DNA from: JANMDR01 sp043760555
Lineage (GTDB): Bacteria; Pseudomonadota; Gammaproteobacteria; Burkholderiales; Usitatibacteraceae
Length of the DNA: 59,219 bases
Assembly (NCBI GenBank): GCA_043760555.1
Contig: JAYUOW010000318.1
Location: 1-59,219, forward strand
Direction of reading: 5' to 3'
The translations under genes were made by a program, and so were the position numbers. The notes under the pieces are model-generated. The model was not told the DNA's origin. It saw only the letters and a list, made by a program, of their open reading frames with translations, and made no database searches. This document shows, piece after piece, positions 49,048 through 57,629 of this stretch; within the stretch, counting starts at the first letter, position 1, and every line of letters starts with the position of its first letter.

Positions 49048-52000
49048 ATGGAATTATCATCAGAACTTGCCCTGTTTGCGCGGGCACTTGAACGTGCTTT
49101 TGATCCGGCAACAATTGAACGAGGGCTTAAAGATGTAAACGCAGGGACCGTCATCACTAGCAACCCATCGCCAACCGGCATTGTGGTAAAACTACGCGGT
49201 GATGCTTACGTGGCGCACTATTTTGTGCAAGCGCAAATGAAGCCTGAGCGCTTTGTGTATTCCACCTGCACCTGCCCCATGTTGGGCAAATGCAAACACG
49301 TTGTAGCCGCCATTGCCTACGCGCACACCCACGGCCACAAGGCCAGCCTGCAGGCCTTAAGCGAAGATTTATCGCATGTTGTGGCACCTGCAAGCAACAC
49401 CAAAACGCCACAAGAAATTGCCGAAGCGTTTTTGCGGTTTAAGCGCGAAACGCCCCCAAACGCGATTGCAATTGAAGTCGATAGCGCCGCTGCTGTCACC
49501 ACGCGTATTCCTGCAGTGCTAGAAGATGGCCAGCCCCGCTCATGGGGCGCTGCAGCTATTGACGACGGGCTTTCTTACACTGCGCAATCGTGGATTGATA
49601 GCTTAGAGAAGCGCACCAAAATATTCTCTCTCGCCGCAGCACACGCCAGCGCTGGTGCGGCGACTGCGCCAAAACTTACCCGATTATTTTATGTCATTCA
49701 TCTAGCGGCATCGGGTAATTTTGCCTTTAGGTCGTGGCTTGAAATTAATATTGCACAGCGCCGCAGCAGCGGTGAGTGGGGCAAAGTAAAGCAGTGGGCA
49801 AACTGGCGCGGCCTGCTCGACACCAGCGCTATTGAGCTTGAACACCCGCAAGATGAACGCATTGTCGAAATGCTGTTGGCGCGCGGCTTAAATGAAGATT
49901 TTGCCGCCGCCGACGTGCGTAATGTGGAAGCGCGTTTATACAGCCAGCTAATTAAAACGCTCACCGAAACAGGGCGCTTATTTACACCCCAAGCATTAGG
50001 CCGCGCGTCATTGCGACTAAAAAATACTGAACTGGTACAACCTACTTGGGTGCCACTTAAAGGCGATCAAACGCGTTTAGGTTTGAATTTGGAAGAAGGC
50101 AGCATCGCGTTTTTAATTAAAGATGCTGTGTGGGCAATCAACAATGACAGCAACACCATTTTTGAGCTAAATGTGGCATTGCCCTTGCAAGAAGTGGGTG
50201 CCCTATTTTCAGGGCCCGCTATTTCGCAAAACGAGCTTAACTATTTAAAAAGCCGCTGGGATACCTACAATTTACCCTTGGTGCCAGACCCGCGCGTAAG
50301 TGCGGTGCAAATGGTGGAAGCCGTGCCGATGGTGCCGGTGCTAACGCTACAAACATTGTCACAAGCAGCTAACGCGTGGGCGCGCACTGGCTCACGATCG
50401 ATCACTGTTGAAACCGCCACCTTGATGTTCGACTACGCGGGCACGCAGGTAAAGCCAATTCCACCCGCACCCAGTGTGATGCGTTTAAACGCACAAACGC
50501 AAAGCCATGAAATGTTGCCGCGCGATGGCAAGGCTGAAGCCACCGCACTTGAAACGATGACGATCAACAATTTTATCCCGCTCATCCGTCATCCACAATT
50601 TGGCCAAGCCAGTGCGAATAGTATTGCTGATCCTGCATCACCGCATGTCTATGCAGCCGCCAATGGTGCTGCTTTAGCGCATTTTATTGAAGAAGAAATG
50701 CCGCTGCTAGAAGCTGCTGGCTGGCGCATCAATATTGATCCGTCGTTTAAGCCAAACTACGTGTCAATTGATGATTTTGAAGCGAGCCTTGAAGACACCG
50801 CAGGCGGCTGGTTCTCATTAACGCTTGGCGTGCGCATAGGAGACAAGCGGGTTGACATCGCACCGGTGTTGGTTGAACTACGCCAGCGCTACCCAAATTT
50901 GTTCCGCCCAACCCTTGCCAGCGACGAGCCCGAGCGCGTACCTAAGCGCATCTATGTGACCATGCCCGACGGTGCGGTTGTAGCATTGCCAGTTGATCGT
51001 ATGCGCAAAATTATGAGTACCGTAACCGACCTATTAAGTGACGGCGCGGGCAAACAAAATATTAAAATTGCCGCAACCGATTTAGGCCGTCTAGCCGTGT
51101 TAGACGCCCTTCTTGAGAAAAACTTACACGCCAGCAAAGCTGCGCGCGAACGCCTAACTTTGCTTAAAAGCTTTCACGGTTTAGAAGCAGTTGCGCCGCC
51201 TACTGATTTGCAAGCCACGCTGCGCAGCTATCAACAGCATGGCCTTAATTGGCTGCAATTTTTGCGTCAATATCAGCTTGGTGGTTTGCTGGCCGACGAC
51301 ATGGGACTAGGCAAAACGGTACAAGCGTTAGCCCACATCGCGCTGGAAAAACAAGCAGGTCGCCTTACCGCGCCCGTACTGGTTGTGGCACCAACCTCAG
51401 TGGTATTTAACTGGCGTGCTGAAGCGCAACGCTTAACACCGGGACTCAAAATATTGGTGCTGCATGGCCTGCTGCGCGCCAAGCAATTTTCTGAAATTGC
51501 CCAGCATGATTTGATTATTACCTCCTACGCGCTATTGCCGCGCGACATCACAGCATTAGCAAAAATGAAGTTTTATTTGGTGGTGCTGGACGAAGCCCAT
51601 TACGTTAAAAATGCCACGACCCAAGCCGCAAAAGCCGTGCGCGCGTTAGACGTGAAACATCGCCTGTGCTTGACTGGCACACCGGTTGAAAATAATTTGT
51701 CTGAGCTTTGGGCGTTGTATGATTTTTTAATGCCCGGGTTTTTAGGTACGACGCAGAACTTTAAACAGTACTATCGCAACCCAATTGAAAAAGATGGCAA
51801 TCTTGATTTACGTGCGCTGTTAGCCAAGCGCGTGACGCCGTTTTTACTGCGCCGCCGTAAAGAAGAAGTAGAAAAAGAACTGCCTGCTCGCACCGACATG
51901 ACGCGTATGGTCGAGCTTAATGCCGCGCAAACTGATCTCTACGAATCTATCCGGGTAGTCATGGATAAAAAAGTGCGCGACGCCATTTACACCCGTGGCG

Positions 52001-52641
52001 AAGCACGCAGCCGCATCGTTATTTTAGATGCGCTGTTGAAGCTGCGCCAAGTGTGTTGCGACCCGCGTCTGGTGCAATTGCCGAGAGCCCGCGAAGTAAA
52101 ACACAGCGCCAAATTAGATGCGCTAATGGAGCTGCTAGAGGAGCTTTTAGCCGAAGGCCGCCGTGTATTGGTGTTCTCGCAATTTGCACAAATGATTGCG
52201 TTAATCGGCGAGCGCTTAGATGAAGCCAAAATCAAACACGCTGTGCTCACCGGTCAATCCACTAACCGCGAACAAACGGTGACTGAATTCCAAGAAGGCG
52301 ACGTGCCGGTATTCCTCATCACCCTTAAAGCCGGTGGTGTGGGACTCAATTTAACGGCCGCTGACGCCGTTATTCACTACGACCCGTGGTGGAACCCTGC
52401 GGCCGAAGAACAAGCCTCTGCCCGCGCCCATCGCATCGGCCAAACGCGACCTGTGTTGGTGGTGAAACTGGTCGTTCGCGGATCAGTAGAAGAGCGCATC
52501 ATCGCCATGCAAGAGAAAAAAGCCGCATTAGCGCGTGCCGTAACGGACAACGACGATGCAGAAATTGATTCATTGAGCGGCGATGATTTAGTCGCACTAT
52601 TTTCTAGCCCGGGAAGTCTACCGCTCGAATCAGCCGAATAA
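49048..52641 (+). CDS. SNF2-family ATPase with SWIM zinc finger
   Basis: 1197 residues. A SWIM zinc finger lies near residues 72-90 (CTCPMLGKCKHVVAA, CxC...CxH). The middle ~550 residues are a divergent scaffold. The SNF2 ATPase starts near 725: Walker A LADDMGLGKTVQALAH (~748), TSVVFNW, Walker B LDEAHYVKN (~847), TGTPVENNLSELW, RRRKEEVEKELPARTD, then helicase C with VLVFSQFAQM, GLNLTAADAVIHYDPWWNPAAEEQASARAHRIGQ. Such enzymes (RapA/HepA-like with SWIM) remodel protein-DNA complexes. It precedes the quinone oxidoreductase by about 25 bases and may share its transcript. The start has no clear ribosome binding site. Confidence 0.92.
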   Translation: MELSSELALFARALERAFDPATIERGLKDVNAGTVITSNPSPTGIVVKLRGDAYVAHYFVQAQMKPERFVYSTCTCPMLGKCKHVVAAIAYAHTHGHKASLQALSEDLSHVVAPASNTKTPQEIAEAFLRFKRETPPNAIAIEVDSAAAVTTRIPAVLEDGQPRSWGAAAIDDGLSYTAQSWIDSLEKRTKIFSLAAAHASAGAATAPKLTRLFYVIHLAASGNFAFRSWLEINIAQRRSSGEWGKVKQWANWRGLLDTSAIELEHPQDERIVEMLLARGLNEDFAAADVRNVEARLYSQLIKTLTETGRLFTPQALGRASLRLKNTELVQPTWVPLKGDQTRLGLNLEEGSIAFLIKDAVWAINNDSNTIFELNVALPLQEVGALFSGPAISQNELNYLKSRWDTYNLPLVPDPRVSAVQMVEAVPMVPVLTLQTLSQAANAWARTGSRSITVETATLMFDYAGTQVKPIPPAPSVMRLNAQTQSHEMLPRDGKAEATALETMTINNFIPLIRHPQFGQASANSIADPASPHVYAAANGAALAHFIEEEMPLLEAAGWRINIDPSFKPNYVSIDDFEASLEDTAGGWFSLTLGVRIGDKRVDIAPVLVELRQRYPNLFRPTLASDEPERVPKRIYVTMPDGAVVALPVDRMRKIMSTVTDLLSDGAGKQNIKIAATDLGRLAVLDALLEKNLHASKAARERLTLLKSFHGLEAVAPPTDLQATLRSYQQHGLNWLQFLRQYQLGGLLADDMGLGKTVQALAHIALEKQAGRLTAPVLVVAPTSVVFNWRAEAQRLTPGLKILVLHGLLRAKQFSEIAQHDLIITSYALLPRDITALAKMKFYLVVLDEAHYVKNATTQAAKAVRALDVKHRLCLTGTPVENNLSELWALYDFLMPGFLGTTQNFKQYYRNPIEKDGNLDLRALLAKRVTPFLLRRRKEEVEKELPARTDMTRMVELNAAQTDLYESIRVVMDKKVRDAIYTRGEARSRIVILDALLKLRQVCCDPRLVQLPRAREVKHSAKLDALMELLEELLAEGRRVLVFSQFAQMIALIGERLDEAKIKHAVLTGQSTNREQTVTEFQEGDVPVFLITLKAGGVGLNLTAADAVIHYDPWWNPAAEEQASARAHRIGQTRPVLVVKLVVRGSVEERIIAMQEKKAALARAVTDNDDAEIDSLSGDDLVALFSSPGSLPLESAE

Positions 52642-52665
52642 CAATTTTTAAAAAGGACATTGGCC

Positions 52666-53655
52666 ATGCAAACCATCACCCAAACCGCACCCGGCGGCGT
52701 TGACACGATGCAGCTCGTCAACAATGCACCAATGCCCGAACCAAAACCCGATGAAGTGTTAATCAAAGTTGCCTACGCGGGCGTCAACCGCCCCGACGTA
52801 GCGCAACGCGCAGGCATGTATGCGCCACCGCCGAATGCCTCACCCATCATGGGCTTAGAAGTGTCCGGCCATGTGGAAGCAGTGGGTGCCAACGTGACGC
52901 AATGGCGCGTAGGCGACGCCATCTGCGCCCTTACTCCCGGCGGTGGATACGCGCAATATTGCGTAGCCCCTGCGGCGCATTGCTTACCCGTACCAAAAGG
53001 TTTAAGTTTGCTAGAAGCAGCCGCATTGCCAGAAAACTTTTTCACCGTGTGGGTCAATGTGTTCGACACCTGCAAACTAAAAGCGGGTGAAAGTCTGCTA
53101 GTGCATGGCGGCTCATCGGGCATTGGCCTCACCGCGATTCAACTAGCCCGTGCTTTCGGCGCAACGGTATACACCACGGTAGGCAATGACGCGAAAGCCG
53201 CGTATTGCGGGGCTCTCGGGGCAGTTACCTTTAATTACAACACCCAAGATTGGGCTGCAGAACTTGCCACCCACACCGAAAAGCGCGGCGTAAACGTCAT
53301 CCTCGATATGGTCGGCGGGTCATACATTGAGAAAAACCTGCGCAATCTAGCGCTCGAAGGCCGCTACTGTTTCATCGCTTTTTTGCAAGGCGGCAGCGCC
53401 CAAATTGATTTCCGCCCCCTAATGATGAAACGCCAAACCATCACCGGATCAACCTTGCGCGCGCGACCCGATGCGCACAAGGCGGCGATTGCCGAAGCGT
53501 TAAAATTACAGGTGTGGCCACTAATTGAGGCAGGTAAAATAAAGCCCACGATACACGCGACCTTTACACTTGCCGAAGTGGCGGAAGCACATACGCTGAT
53601 GGAATCATCGGCGCATATTGGTAAGATTATGTTGGTTGTGGGCGGCGAAATATAA
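52666..53655 (+). CDS. NAD(P)H quinone oxidoreductase, PIG3-like (MDR superfamily)
   Basis: About 330 residues from ATG 52666 (AAAAGGACATTGGCC upstream). Zinc-free MDR: YAGVNRPDVAQRAGMYAPPPNASPIMGLEVSGHV, GGYAQYCVAP, LPENFFTVWVNVF, Rossmann motif VHGGSSGIGLTAIQLARAFGATVYTTVGN, then VILDMVGGSYIEKNLRNLALEGRYCFIAFLQGG. PIG3-type enzymes reduce quinones with NADPH. The 3' ~390 bases (from 53266) recur after the inserted module at 57629-58015 with about 93% identity, so the 3' end of this gene has been exchanged or duplicated during an insertion event. Confidence 0.92.
   Translation: MQTITQTAPGGVDTMQLVNNAPMPEPKPDEVLIKVAYAGVNRPDVAQRAGMYAPPPNASPIMGLEVSGHVEAVGANVTQWRVGDAICALTPGGGYAQYCVAPAAHCLPVPKGLSLLEAAALPENFFTVWVNVFDTCKLKAGESLLVHGGSSGIGLTAIQLARAFGATVYTTVGNDAKAAYCGALGAVTFNYNTQDWAAELATHTEKRGVNVILDMVGGSYIEKNLRNLALEGRYCFIAFLQGGSAQIDFRPLMMKRQTITGSTLRARPDAHKAAIAEALKLQVWPLIEAGKIKPTIHATFTLAEVAEAHTLMESSAHIGKIMLVVGGEI
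53266..53655. repeat. Direct repeat, left copy (3' end of the quinone oxidoreductase gene)
   Basis: The last ~390 bases of the intact gene recur at 57629-58015. My hand count gives about 27 differences in ~375 bases, few in the first 100. The two copies flank the 4-kb ubiquitin-like module. Confidence 0.9.
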
Positions 53656-53712
53656 AAAATCCACTAAATTGGATATGCTATCTCGTTGCTATCCAAAGAG
53701 TGTCTTCAGATT

Positions 53713-54288
53713 TTAGACAAACTGCCTAGCCACTCCTGTGATTGCTAACCTGTATTTGAGCATTTTCAAACTAACGCCGTAGGTACTCGCGGCTGTTACA
53801 TCATCTATCTTTAGCTTACGGATAGCAATGAGTGCTTCTCTCGGTAATAAAATGCACGCGGAAAGCCAATCTGCCTGGCTCTCTTCTAGAGTGTCATAAC
53901 TTTCTATTAACATTAATCCCTCAGCAGACGTCAATACCTGACGCGCACTGTGCTTAAGTATTTGATGCGCGAGCTCATGTGCTAAGTCACTTGATTGACG
54001 AGCAACGCTGTGGGACGAATTTAGAACTATGAGCTTTTTATCACCCACGACCAAGGTCACCGCGGACCAACAACTGGGTGTTTTTCCATCATTCCTCAGC
54101 AAAACTTCTAGGCACTCTTGGGACAAGTTTGGAATTTCATTGACGAGTAAAACCTTTATTTTCAAATGACGGGCAAGGCCTCTCAGATCAATTGACTTTT
54201 CTTTCGACGTTCCGAGTTCGGCGCGAATCTCACAAGCGTATTTTTCGCACCACGTCTTAAACCCATGATGGAAAGCACTAGCCGTCAA
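53713..54288 (-). CDS. ImmA/IrrE-family metallopeptidase
   Basis: 191 residues. The zinc motif is SSDLAHELAHQILKH (HExxH), followed by an acidic EESQADWLSACILLPREALI segment giving the third ligand, the signature of ImmA/IrrE (COG2856, DUF955) proteins. The N-terminal segment (LRGLARHLKIKVLLV) matches family members coupled to XRE regulators. It starts inside the end of the XRE gene (11-base overlap), so they are co-translated. ImmA peptidases cleave or relieve partner repressors, as in ICEBs1. It probably relieves repression of the divergent ubiquitin-like operon. Confidence 0.9.
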   Translation of the reverse strand: MTASAFHHGFKTWCEKYACEIRAELGTSKEKSIDLRGLARHLKIKVLLVNEIPNLSQECLEVLLRNDGKTPSCWSAVTLVVGDKKLIVLNSSHSVARQSSDLAHELAHQILKHSARQVLTSAEGLMLIESYDTLEESQADWLSACILLPREALIAIRKLKIDDVTAASTYGVSLKMLKYRLAITGVARQFV

Positions 54289-54640
54289 ACTGCTCGTCCA
54301 TCATAAGCTTACTAGCAGAAACGATCATTGCAGCCAAAGCTGTCGCTGTGTCTTGACTTATCGTAGCGCTCTTTTTGAAGTGAACCTTGACCTTGAGAGA
54401 TTCGTCAACGGGTTGCGAACTTAATCCAAGGAGCAGCGCAGGGTCTTCACCGAGCCACTTACAAACTTTGCTGAAGGTTTCCAAATCTGGGATCTTGCCA
54501 TTCTCAATTCGCGAAAGAGTTGCTGAACTAACTCCGACCTCAGTGGCAGCTTCCCTGATGCCTTTGCCCTCTCTTCGCGCAAGAATTTTCTGGGCTAAAA
54601 GATCCATTTGGATTGAACTCATCGAACGTGTATCTTTCAT
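54278..54640 (-). CDS. XRE-family transcriptional regulator
   Basis: About 120 residues from ATG 54640; longer upstream in-frame sequence runs through the divergent promoter and is not credible. Helix-turn-helix at ~13-70: LLAQKILARREGKGIREAATEVGVSSATLSRIENGKIPDLETFSKVCKWLGEDP. The C-terminal ~50 residues (VKVHFKKSATISQDTATALAAMIVSASKLM) may be the dimerisation or ImmA-interaction part. No clear ribosome binding site. It pairs with ImmA and is divergent from the ubiquitin-like operon, whose promoter holds a perfect palindrome. Confidence 0.88.
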   Translation of the reverse strand: MKDTRSMSSIQMDLLAQKILARREGKGIREAATEVGVSSATLSRIENGKIPDLETFSKVCKWLGEDPALLLGLSSQPVDESLKVKVHFKKSATISQDTATALAAMIVSASKLMMDEQFDG

Positions 54641-54655
54641 AATACAAAAAAGTGT

Positions 54656-54713
54656 TTGACATGTAAGACGATTTATTGTACATTTCGTTTCACTGATGAG
54701 ACAGAGTGTCTCA
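54656..54713 (+). promoter_or_regulatory. Promoter and palindromic operator of the ubiquitin-like operon
   Basis: TTGACA (54656-54661), 17 bp, TACATT (54679-54684) is a good sigma70-type promoter reading toward the ubiquitin-like gene. TGAGACA-GAG-TGTCTCA (54697-54713), a perfect palindrome, sits right after the expected transcription start. That position fits repression by the divergent XRE protein. Confidence 0.7.
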
Positions 54714-54759
54714 CGGCGACGTAGTGGCGTCAATGCCACCTGCCAAAAAAGGACTAGAA

Positions 54760-55038
54760 ATGACTGCTGATTTCGAAACAAGTAAACAAGAGCATCGTAA
54801 TGAAATTATCGTAATCGTTAATGGACGGCAAAAAGTAGTTTCCAAAGACACTCTCTTCTATTCAGAGATAGTGATACTCGCGTTTGAAAATGCTACTTTC
54901 AATGATACGACAGTATTTACCGTAACATTTTCTCGCGGGCATGACGCGGATAAACCAGCGGGCGTATTAGTGGCTGGCGATACGGTTAAGGTTAAGAAAG
55001 GAATGATATTTAATGTCACGTCAACTGATAAATCTTAG
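54760..55038 (+). CDS. Ubiquitin-like protein, multiubiquitin family, single domain
   Basis: 92 residues from ATG 54760 (AAAGGACTAGAA upstream). One beta-grasp-like unit: IIVIVNGRQKVVSKDTLFYSEIVILAFENA, TVFTVTFSRGHDADKPAGVLVAGDTVKVKKGMIFNVT, which follows the multiubiquitin (PF14452-type) pattern of strands, helix, and a closing GMxFxV strand. The family often carries tandem copies; here only one. The C-terminus (NVTSTDKS) has no di-glycine, so processing or non-canonical linkage would be needed for conjugation. It overlaps the E1-like gene by 26 bases, which supports a joint function. Confidence 0.7.
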   Translation: MTADFETSKQEHRNEIIVIVNGRQKVVSKDTLFYSEIVILAFENATFNDTTVFTVTFSRGHDADKPAGVLVAGDTVKVKKGMIFNVTSTDKS

Positions 55039-56191
55039 TCCAGATCTCAAAAGGCTATCGGACGAAGGCTACGACATAGAGATAAAAGCCGGATTTCTCT
55101 TGGTACATTCTGTCCCTTATTTGAACGCTAACCAAGAGCTTTGCAGTGGCACTTTGGTGTCAACTTTATCGCTCGCTGGCGACATTACAACAGTGCCCAG
55201 CGATCATGTAGTACATTTTATTGGCGAATATCCGCATCAAAAAGGAGGGGGCGAAATCACGCAGATAAAGCACGCGAATGAAACTAAATCTATCAGCGAA
55301 GGTACTGTAATTAACTTTTCTTTCTCCAACAAGCCGGCTGGAGGTTACGCAAATTACCATGCAAAGATGACACGTTACATTGACATAATTACGGCCGAGG
55401 CAGAGTCAGCCTTTCCGCTGAGCCGAGTAACGGCCAAAAGTTTCAAACCCATTGAAGGCAAGGCGGAGCACTCAGTTTTTCAATATCTTGACTCATCCTC
55501 AAGCCGCGGAGGCTTTCAGGCGAGCTCTCAAAAGCTGGTGGGGCTAAAGGTCGGAATAATCGGGTTAGGCGGAACCGGATCTTACATATTGGACTTAATT
55601 GCAAAAACGCCGATTGCTGAAATACATCTCTTCGATGATGACCATTTTCTACAACACAATGCGTTTCGATCACCTGGCGCGGCATCACTTTACGATCTCA
55701 AGGCTCAATTGATCAAGGTCGATTATTATCAAAAGGCGTATTCAAAACTTCATAAAAATATCTTTGCACATCCCCTTAAGGTCACCGAGTCAAACGCCGC
55801 GGAAATGGCTCCCCTTGACTTCGTTTTCATTTGCGTCGATAGCGCAAGTTCAAGACAATTTTTAGTCCGCAAACTGGAAGAAATGCAGATATCGTTCATC
55901 GACGTAGGCATGGGAATAGTATCGGTGAACGATATGTTAATTGGGCAGGTGCGCACTACTATCAGCACAGCAAGCACGAGGGATAGCGCAATAAAATCGA
56001 TTCCGCTCAGCGACACTGAGAACGATAATGAGTATGCCACGAACATTCAGATTTGCGAACTAAATGCATTAAATGCGTGCATGGCAGTAATGAAATGGAA
56101 AAAGCAATACGGCTTTTATCAAGATCTCGAGAACGAGATTTGCAGCATTTACGAGTTGAATACCAATTTGATTGTAAATTTGAACCAATGA
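55013..56191 (+). CDS. ThiF/E1-like adenylyltransferase with N-terminal DUF6791-like region
   Basis: 392 residues. Residues ~1-165 are an N-terminal region of the kind found fused to ThiF in bacterial ubiquitin-like operons (SEGTVINFSFSNKPAGGYANYHAKMTRYIDII), likely DUF6791. From ~175 an E1/ThiF Rossmann domain: LVGLKVGIIGLGGTGSYILDLIAKTPIAEIHLFDDDHFLQHNAFRS (nucleotide-binding loop, Asp and Arg finger), DFVFICVDSASSRQFL, IQICELNALNACMAVMKW. E1 enzymes adenylate the C-terminus of a ubiquitin-like protein and transfer it to a cysteine. Catalytic Cys not certain; C in QICEL or NACMA are candidates. Overlaps both neighbours. Confidence 0.8.
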   Translation: MSRQLINLSPDLKRLSDEGYDIEIKAGFLLVHSVPYLNANQELCSGTLVSTLSLAGDITTVPSDHVVHFIGEYPHQKGGGEITQIKHANETKSISEGTVINFSFSNKPAGGYANYHAKMTRYIDIITAEAESAFPLSRVTAKSFKPIEGKAEHSVFQYLDSSSSRGGFQASSQKLVGLKVGIIGLGGTGSYILDLIAKTPIAEIHLFDDDHFLQHNAFRSPGAASLYDLKAQLIKVDYYQKAYSKLHKNIFAHPLKVTESNAAEMAPLDFVFICVDSASSRQFLVRKLEEMQISFIDVGMGIVSVNDMLIGQVRTTISTASTRDSAIKSIPLSDTENDNEYATNIQICELNALNACMAVMKWKKQYGFYQDLENEICSIYELNTNLIVNLNQ

Positions 56192-56652
56192 GAAAGCCAA
56201 AAAATTTACAGCACAGATTTGTGGAATTTATACCGAGCGATTTAGACAAGGGTGTTGTATACATCTCAATCGAGTATGCAACCGCGACGCATTTATGCTG
56301 CTGCGGTTGCGGCTCCGAGGTGGTAACCCCTTTGTCGCCGACAGACTGGGAAATAACCTTCGACGGCGCCTCTATATCTATCTCACCTTCTATTGGCAAC
56401 TGGAACTTTGCCTGCAAATCACACTATTGGATTATTCGAAATTTCGTGCATTGGGCAGAGCCGTGGGAGATCCACAAGATCACAGCAAATCGCGAGAAGG
56501 ATGAGGCTAACAAAAACGCTTACTTTTTAATCAATAGCACTCAAAAAAATGGTGCTTCGCCAGACAAGCTTACGCCCAAAGCCACCCGCGCAACATGTAA
56601 CTCAAAAAACACTTTTCTCGCTCGAATACGAAAATTACTCATGCTAAATTAA
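56188..56652 (+). CDS. DUF6527-like zinc-binding protein
   Basis: About 154 residues from ATG 56188, overlapping the E1 stop (ATGA). Conserved-looking features: HRFVEFIPSDLDKGVVYISIEYATATHLCCCGCGSEVVTPL, then WEITFDGASISISPSIGNWNFACKSHYWII. The CxCG ... C-x2-H cysteines suggest a zinc site. This order (Ub-like, E1, DUF6527) is one of the recurrent bacterial ubiquitin-like operon types from memory; the biochemical role of DUF6527 is not established. The C-terminal ~45 residues are basic and may be disordered (SPDKLTPKATRATCNSKN). Confidence 0.7.
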   Translation: MRKPKNLQHRFVEFIPSDLDKGVVYISIEYATATHLCCCGCGSEVVTPLSPTDWEITFDGASISISPSIGNWNFACKSHYWIIRNFVHWAEPWEIHKITANREKDEANKNAYFLINSTQKNGASPDKLTPKATRATCNSKNTFLARIRKLLMLN

Positions 56653-56729
56653 GCTTATCCCCAATTTCAAATAACCGATTTGCCAATTATTTTCGGCAAG
56701 ACACTTACACAACTCCTCAATATTCCAAC

Positions 56730-57629
56730 ATGAAAAAAACAACTCTTCAAATCGAAACTGGCATTGATAGCCTCGCTAAAATCACTACAAACATCGTCAA
56801 ACTAGGCACCCTTATTGGTGCGTTCTTTGTAACTATGTATTGCTTAAGGATAGATCACTTTCCTCAAGATCTTTCTTTAGGCGATGGCTTGTTGCTGCTG
56901 CTGGCTGGCGGGGCGTTTGGAGCAGTGTACGTATTTTTTCTTGTCTGCCATATCGCTTTGGGGACCGCCCTTTTCCCAGTTACAAAATTCATATGTAAAG
57001 CAATTGTCGCATTGCCATTTTTACGCTTCGCGCAAAAAGAACATCTCCACCGATTCACGCCGTTTTCTTGGCAGTCGCTTCCATTTGCTTTTGTAGCAGT
57101 CCTATTGATTTATCTCATGGGAAGAAATGACCCAATCTTGTATTGGCTGTTACCTTTGTGGGCTGTTGCGCTCCACATTTTTTATTCAGTATTTTCGTCC
57201 TGCGGAGACAAAATACGCATTCTCGAGGGCGCGCAAAACTCTATTGTGCACAACATCGTAAGAGCGCCTATCGACTGCAACCAAGACATTGAAACGCTTA
57301 AAAACACACGAATCGCTACCCTTGCAGTGATTGTGATCGCGCCACTAGTTGCGAGCGGCATCTACGGACAGATTCTTGACTCAGCCATGCGGCTTGCCAA
57401 CGTCCGGTTAGAGTCGCCCACCATCTATCTGAAAGACCCTTACTTAGCGCTGCTCCCAAAAAATTTGATCTCCAAGACCCAACGAATTTCAAAGGATTAT
57501 GTGGCTTTTGAGGGTGCGAAGGTGTTCTTCAAGGGATTCGGAAAAACGACAATTATCAGCTTTGCTGACGGAACGGTTCGGCGGCAGCTTGAAATCCCCA
57601 ACGACCAGATCATCGTCGAGAATCGATAG
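56730..57629 (+). CDS. Multi-span membrane protein at the end of the inserted module
   Basis: 299 residues. Membrane spans at about 22-40, 52-76, 115-132 and 136-155, and one near 195-215, followed by a soluble ~80-residue C-terminal part (ISKDYVAFEGAKVFFKGFGKTTIISFADGTVRRQLEIPNDQII). I do not recognise the family. It sits 77 bases after the DUF6527 gene on the same strand. Its stop codon TAG touches the right copy of the direct repeat, so it is the last gene of the insert. A membrane effector of the ubiquitin-like module is possible but unproven. Confidence 0.75.
   Translation: MKKTTLQIETGIDSLAKITTNIVKLGTLIGAFFVTMYCLRIDHFPQDLSLGDGLLLLLAGGAFGAVYVFFLVCHIALGTALFPVTKFICKAIVALPFLRFAQKEHLHRFTPFSWQSLPFAFVAVLLIYLMGRNDPILYWLLPLWAVALHIFYSVFSSCGDKIRILEGAQNSIVHNIVRAPIDCNQDIETLKNTRIATLAVIVIAPLVASGIYGQILDSAMRLANVRLESPTIYLKDPYLALLPKNLISKTQRISKDYVAFEGAKVFFKGFGKTTIISFADGTVRRQLEIPNDQIIVENR

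Noticed and set aside
50195..50222. Another family A palindrome inside the SNF2 gene
   Set aside because: Only the GCCCTATTTTcAGGGC core is similar and the arms do not match; could be chance.
49048..52641. SNF2 protein as part of a phage-defence system (DISARM-like)
   Set aside because: No methyltransferase, DUF1998 or phospholipase partners; the SWIM-SNF2 layout is common for chromosomal remodellers.
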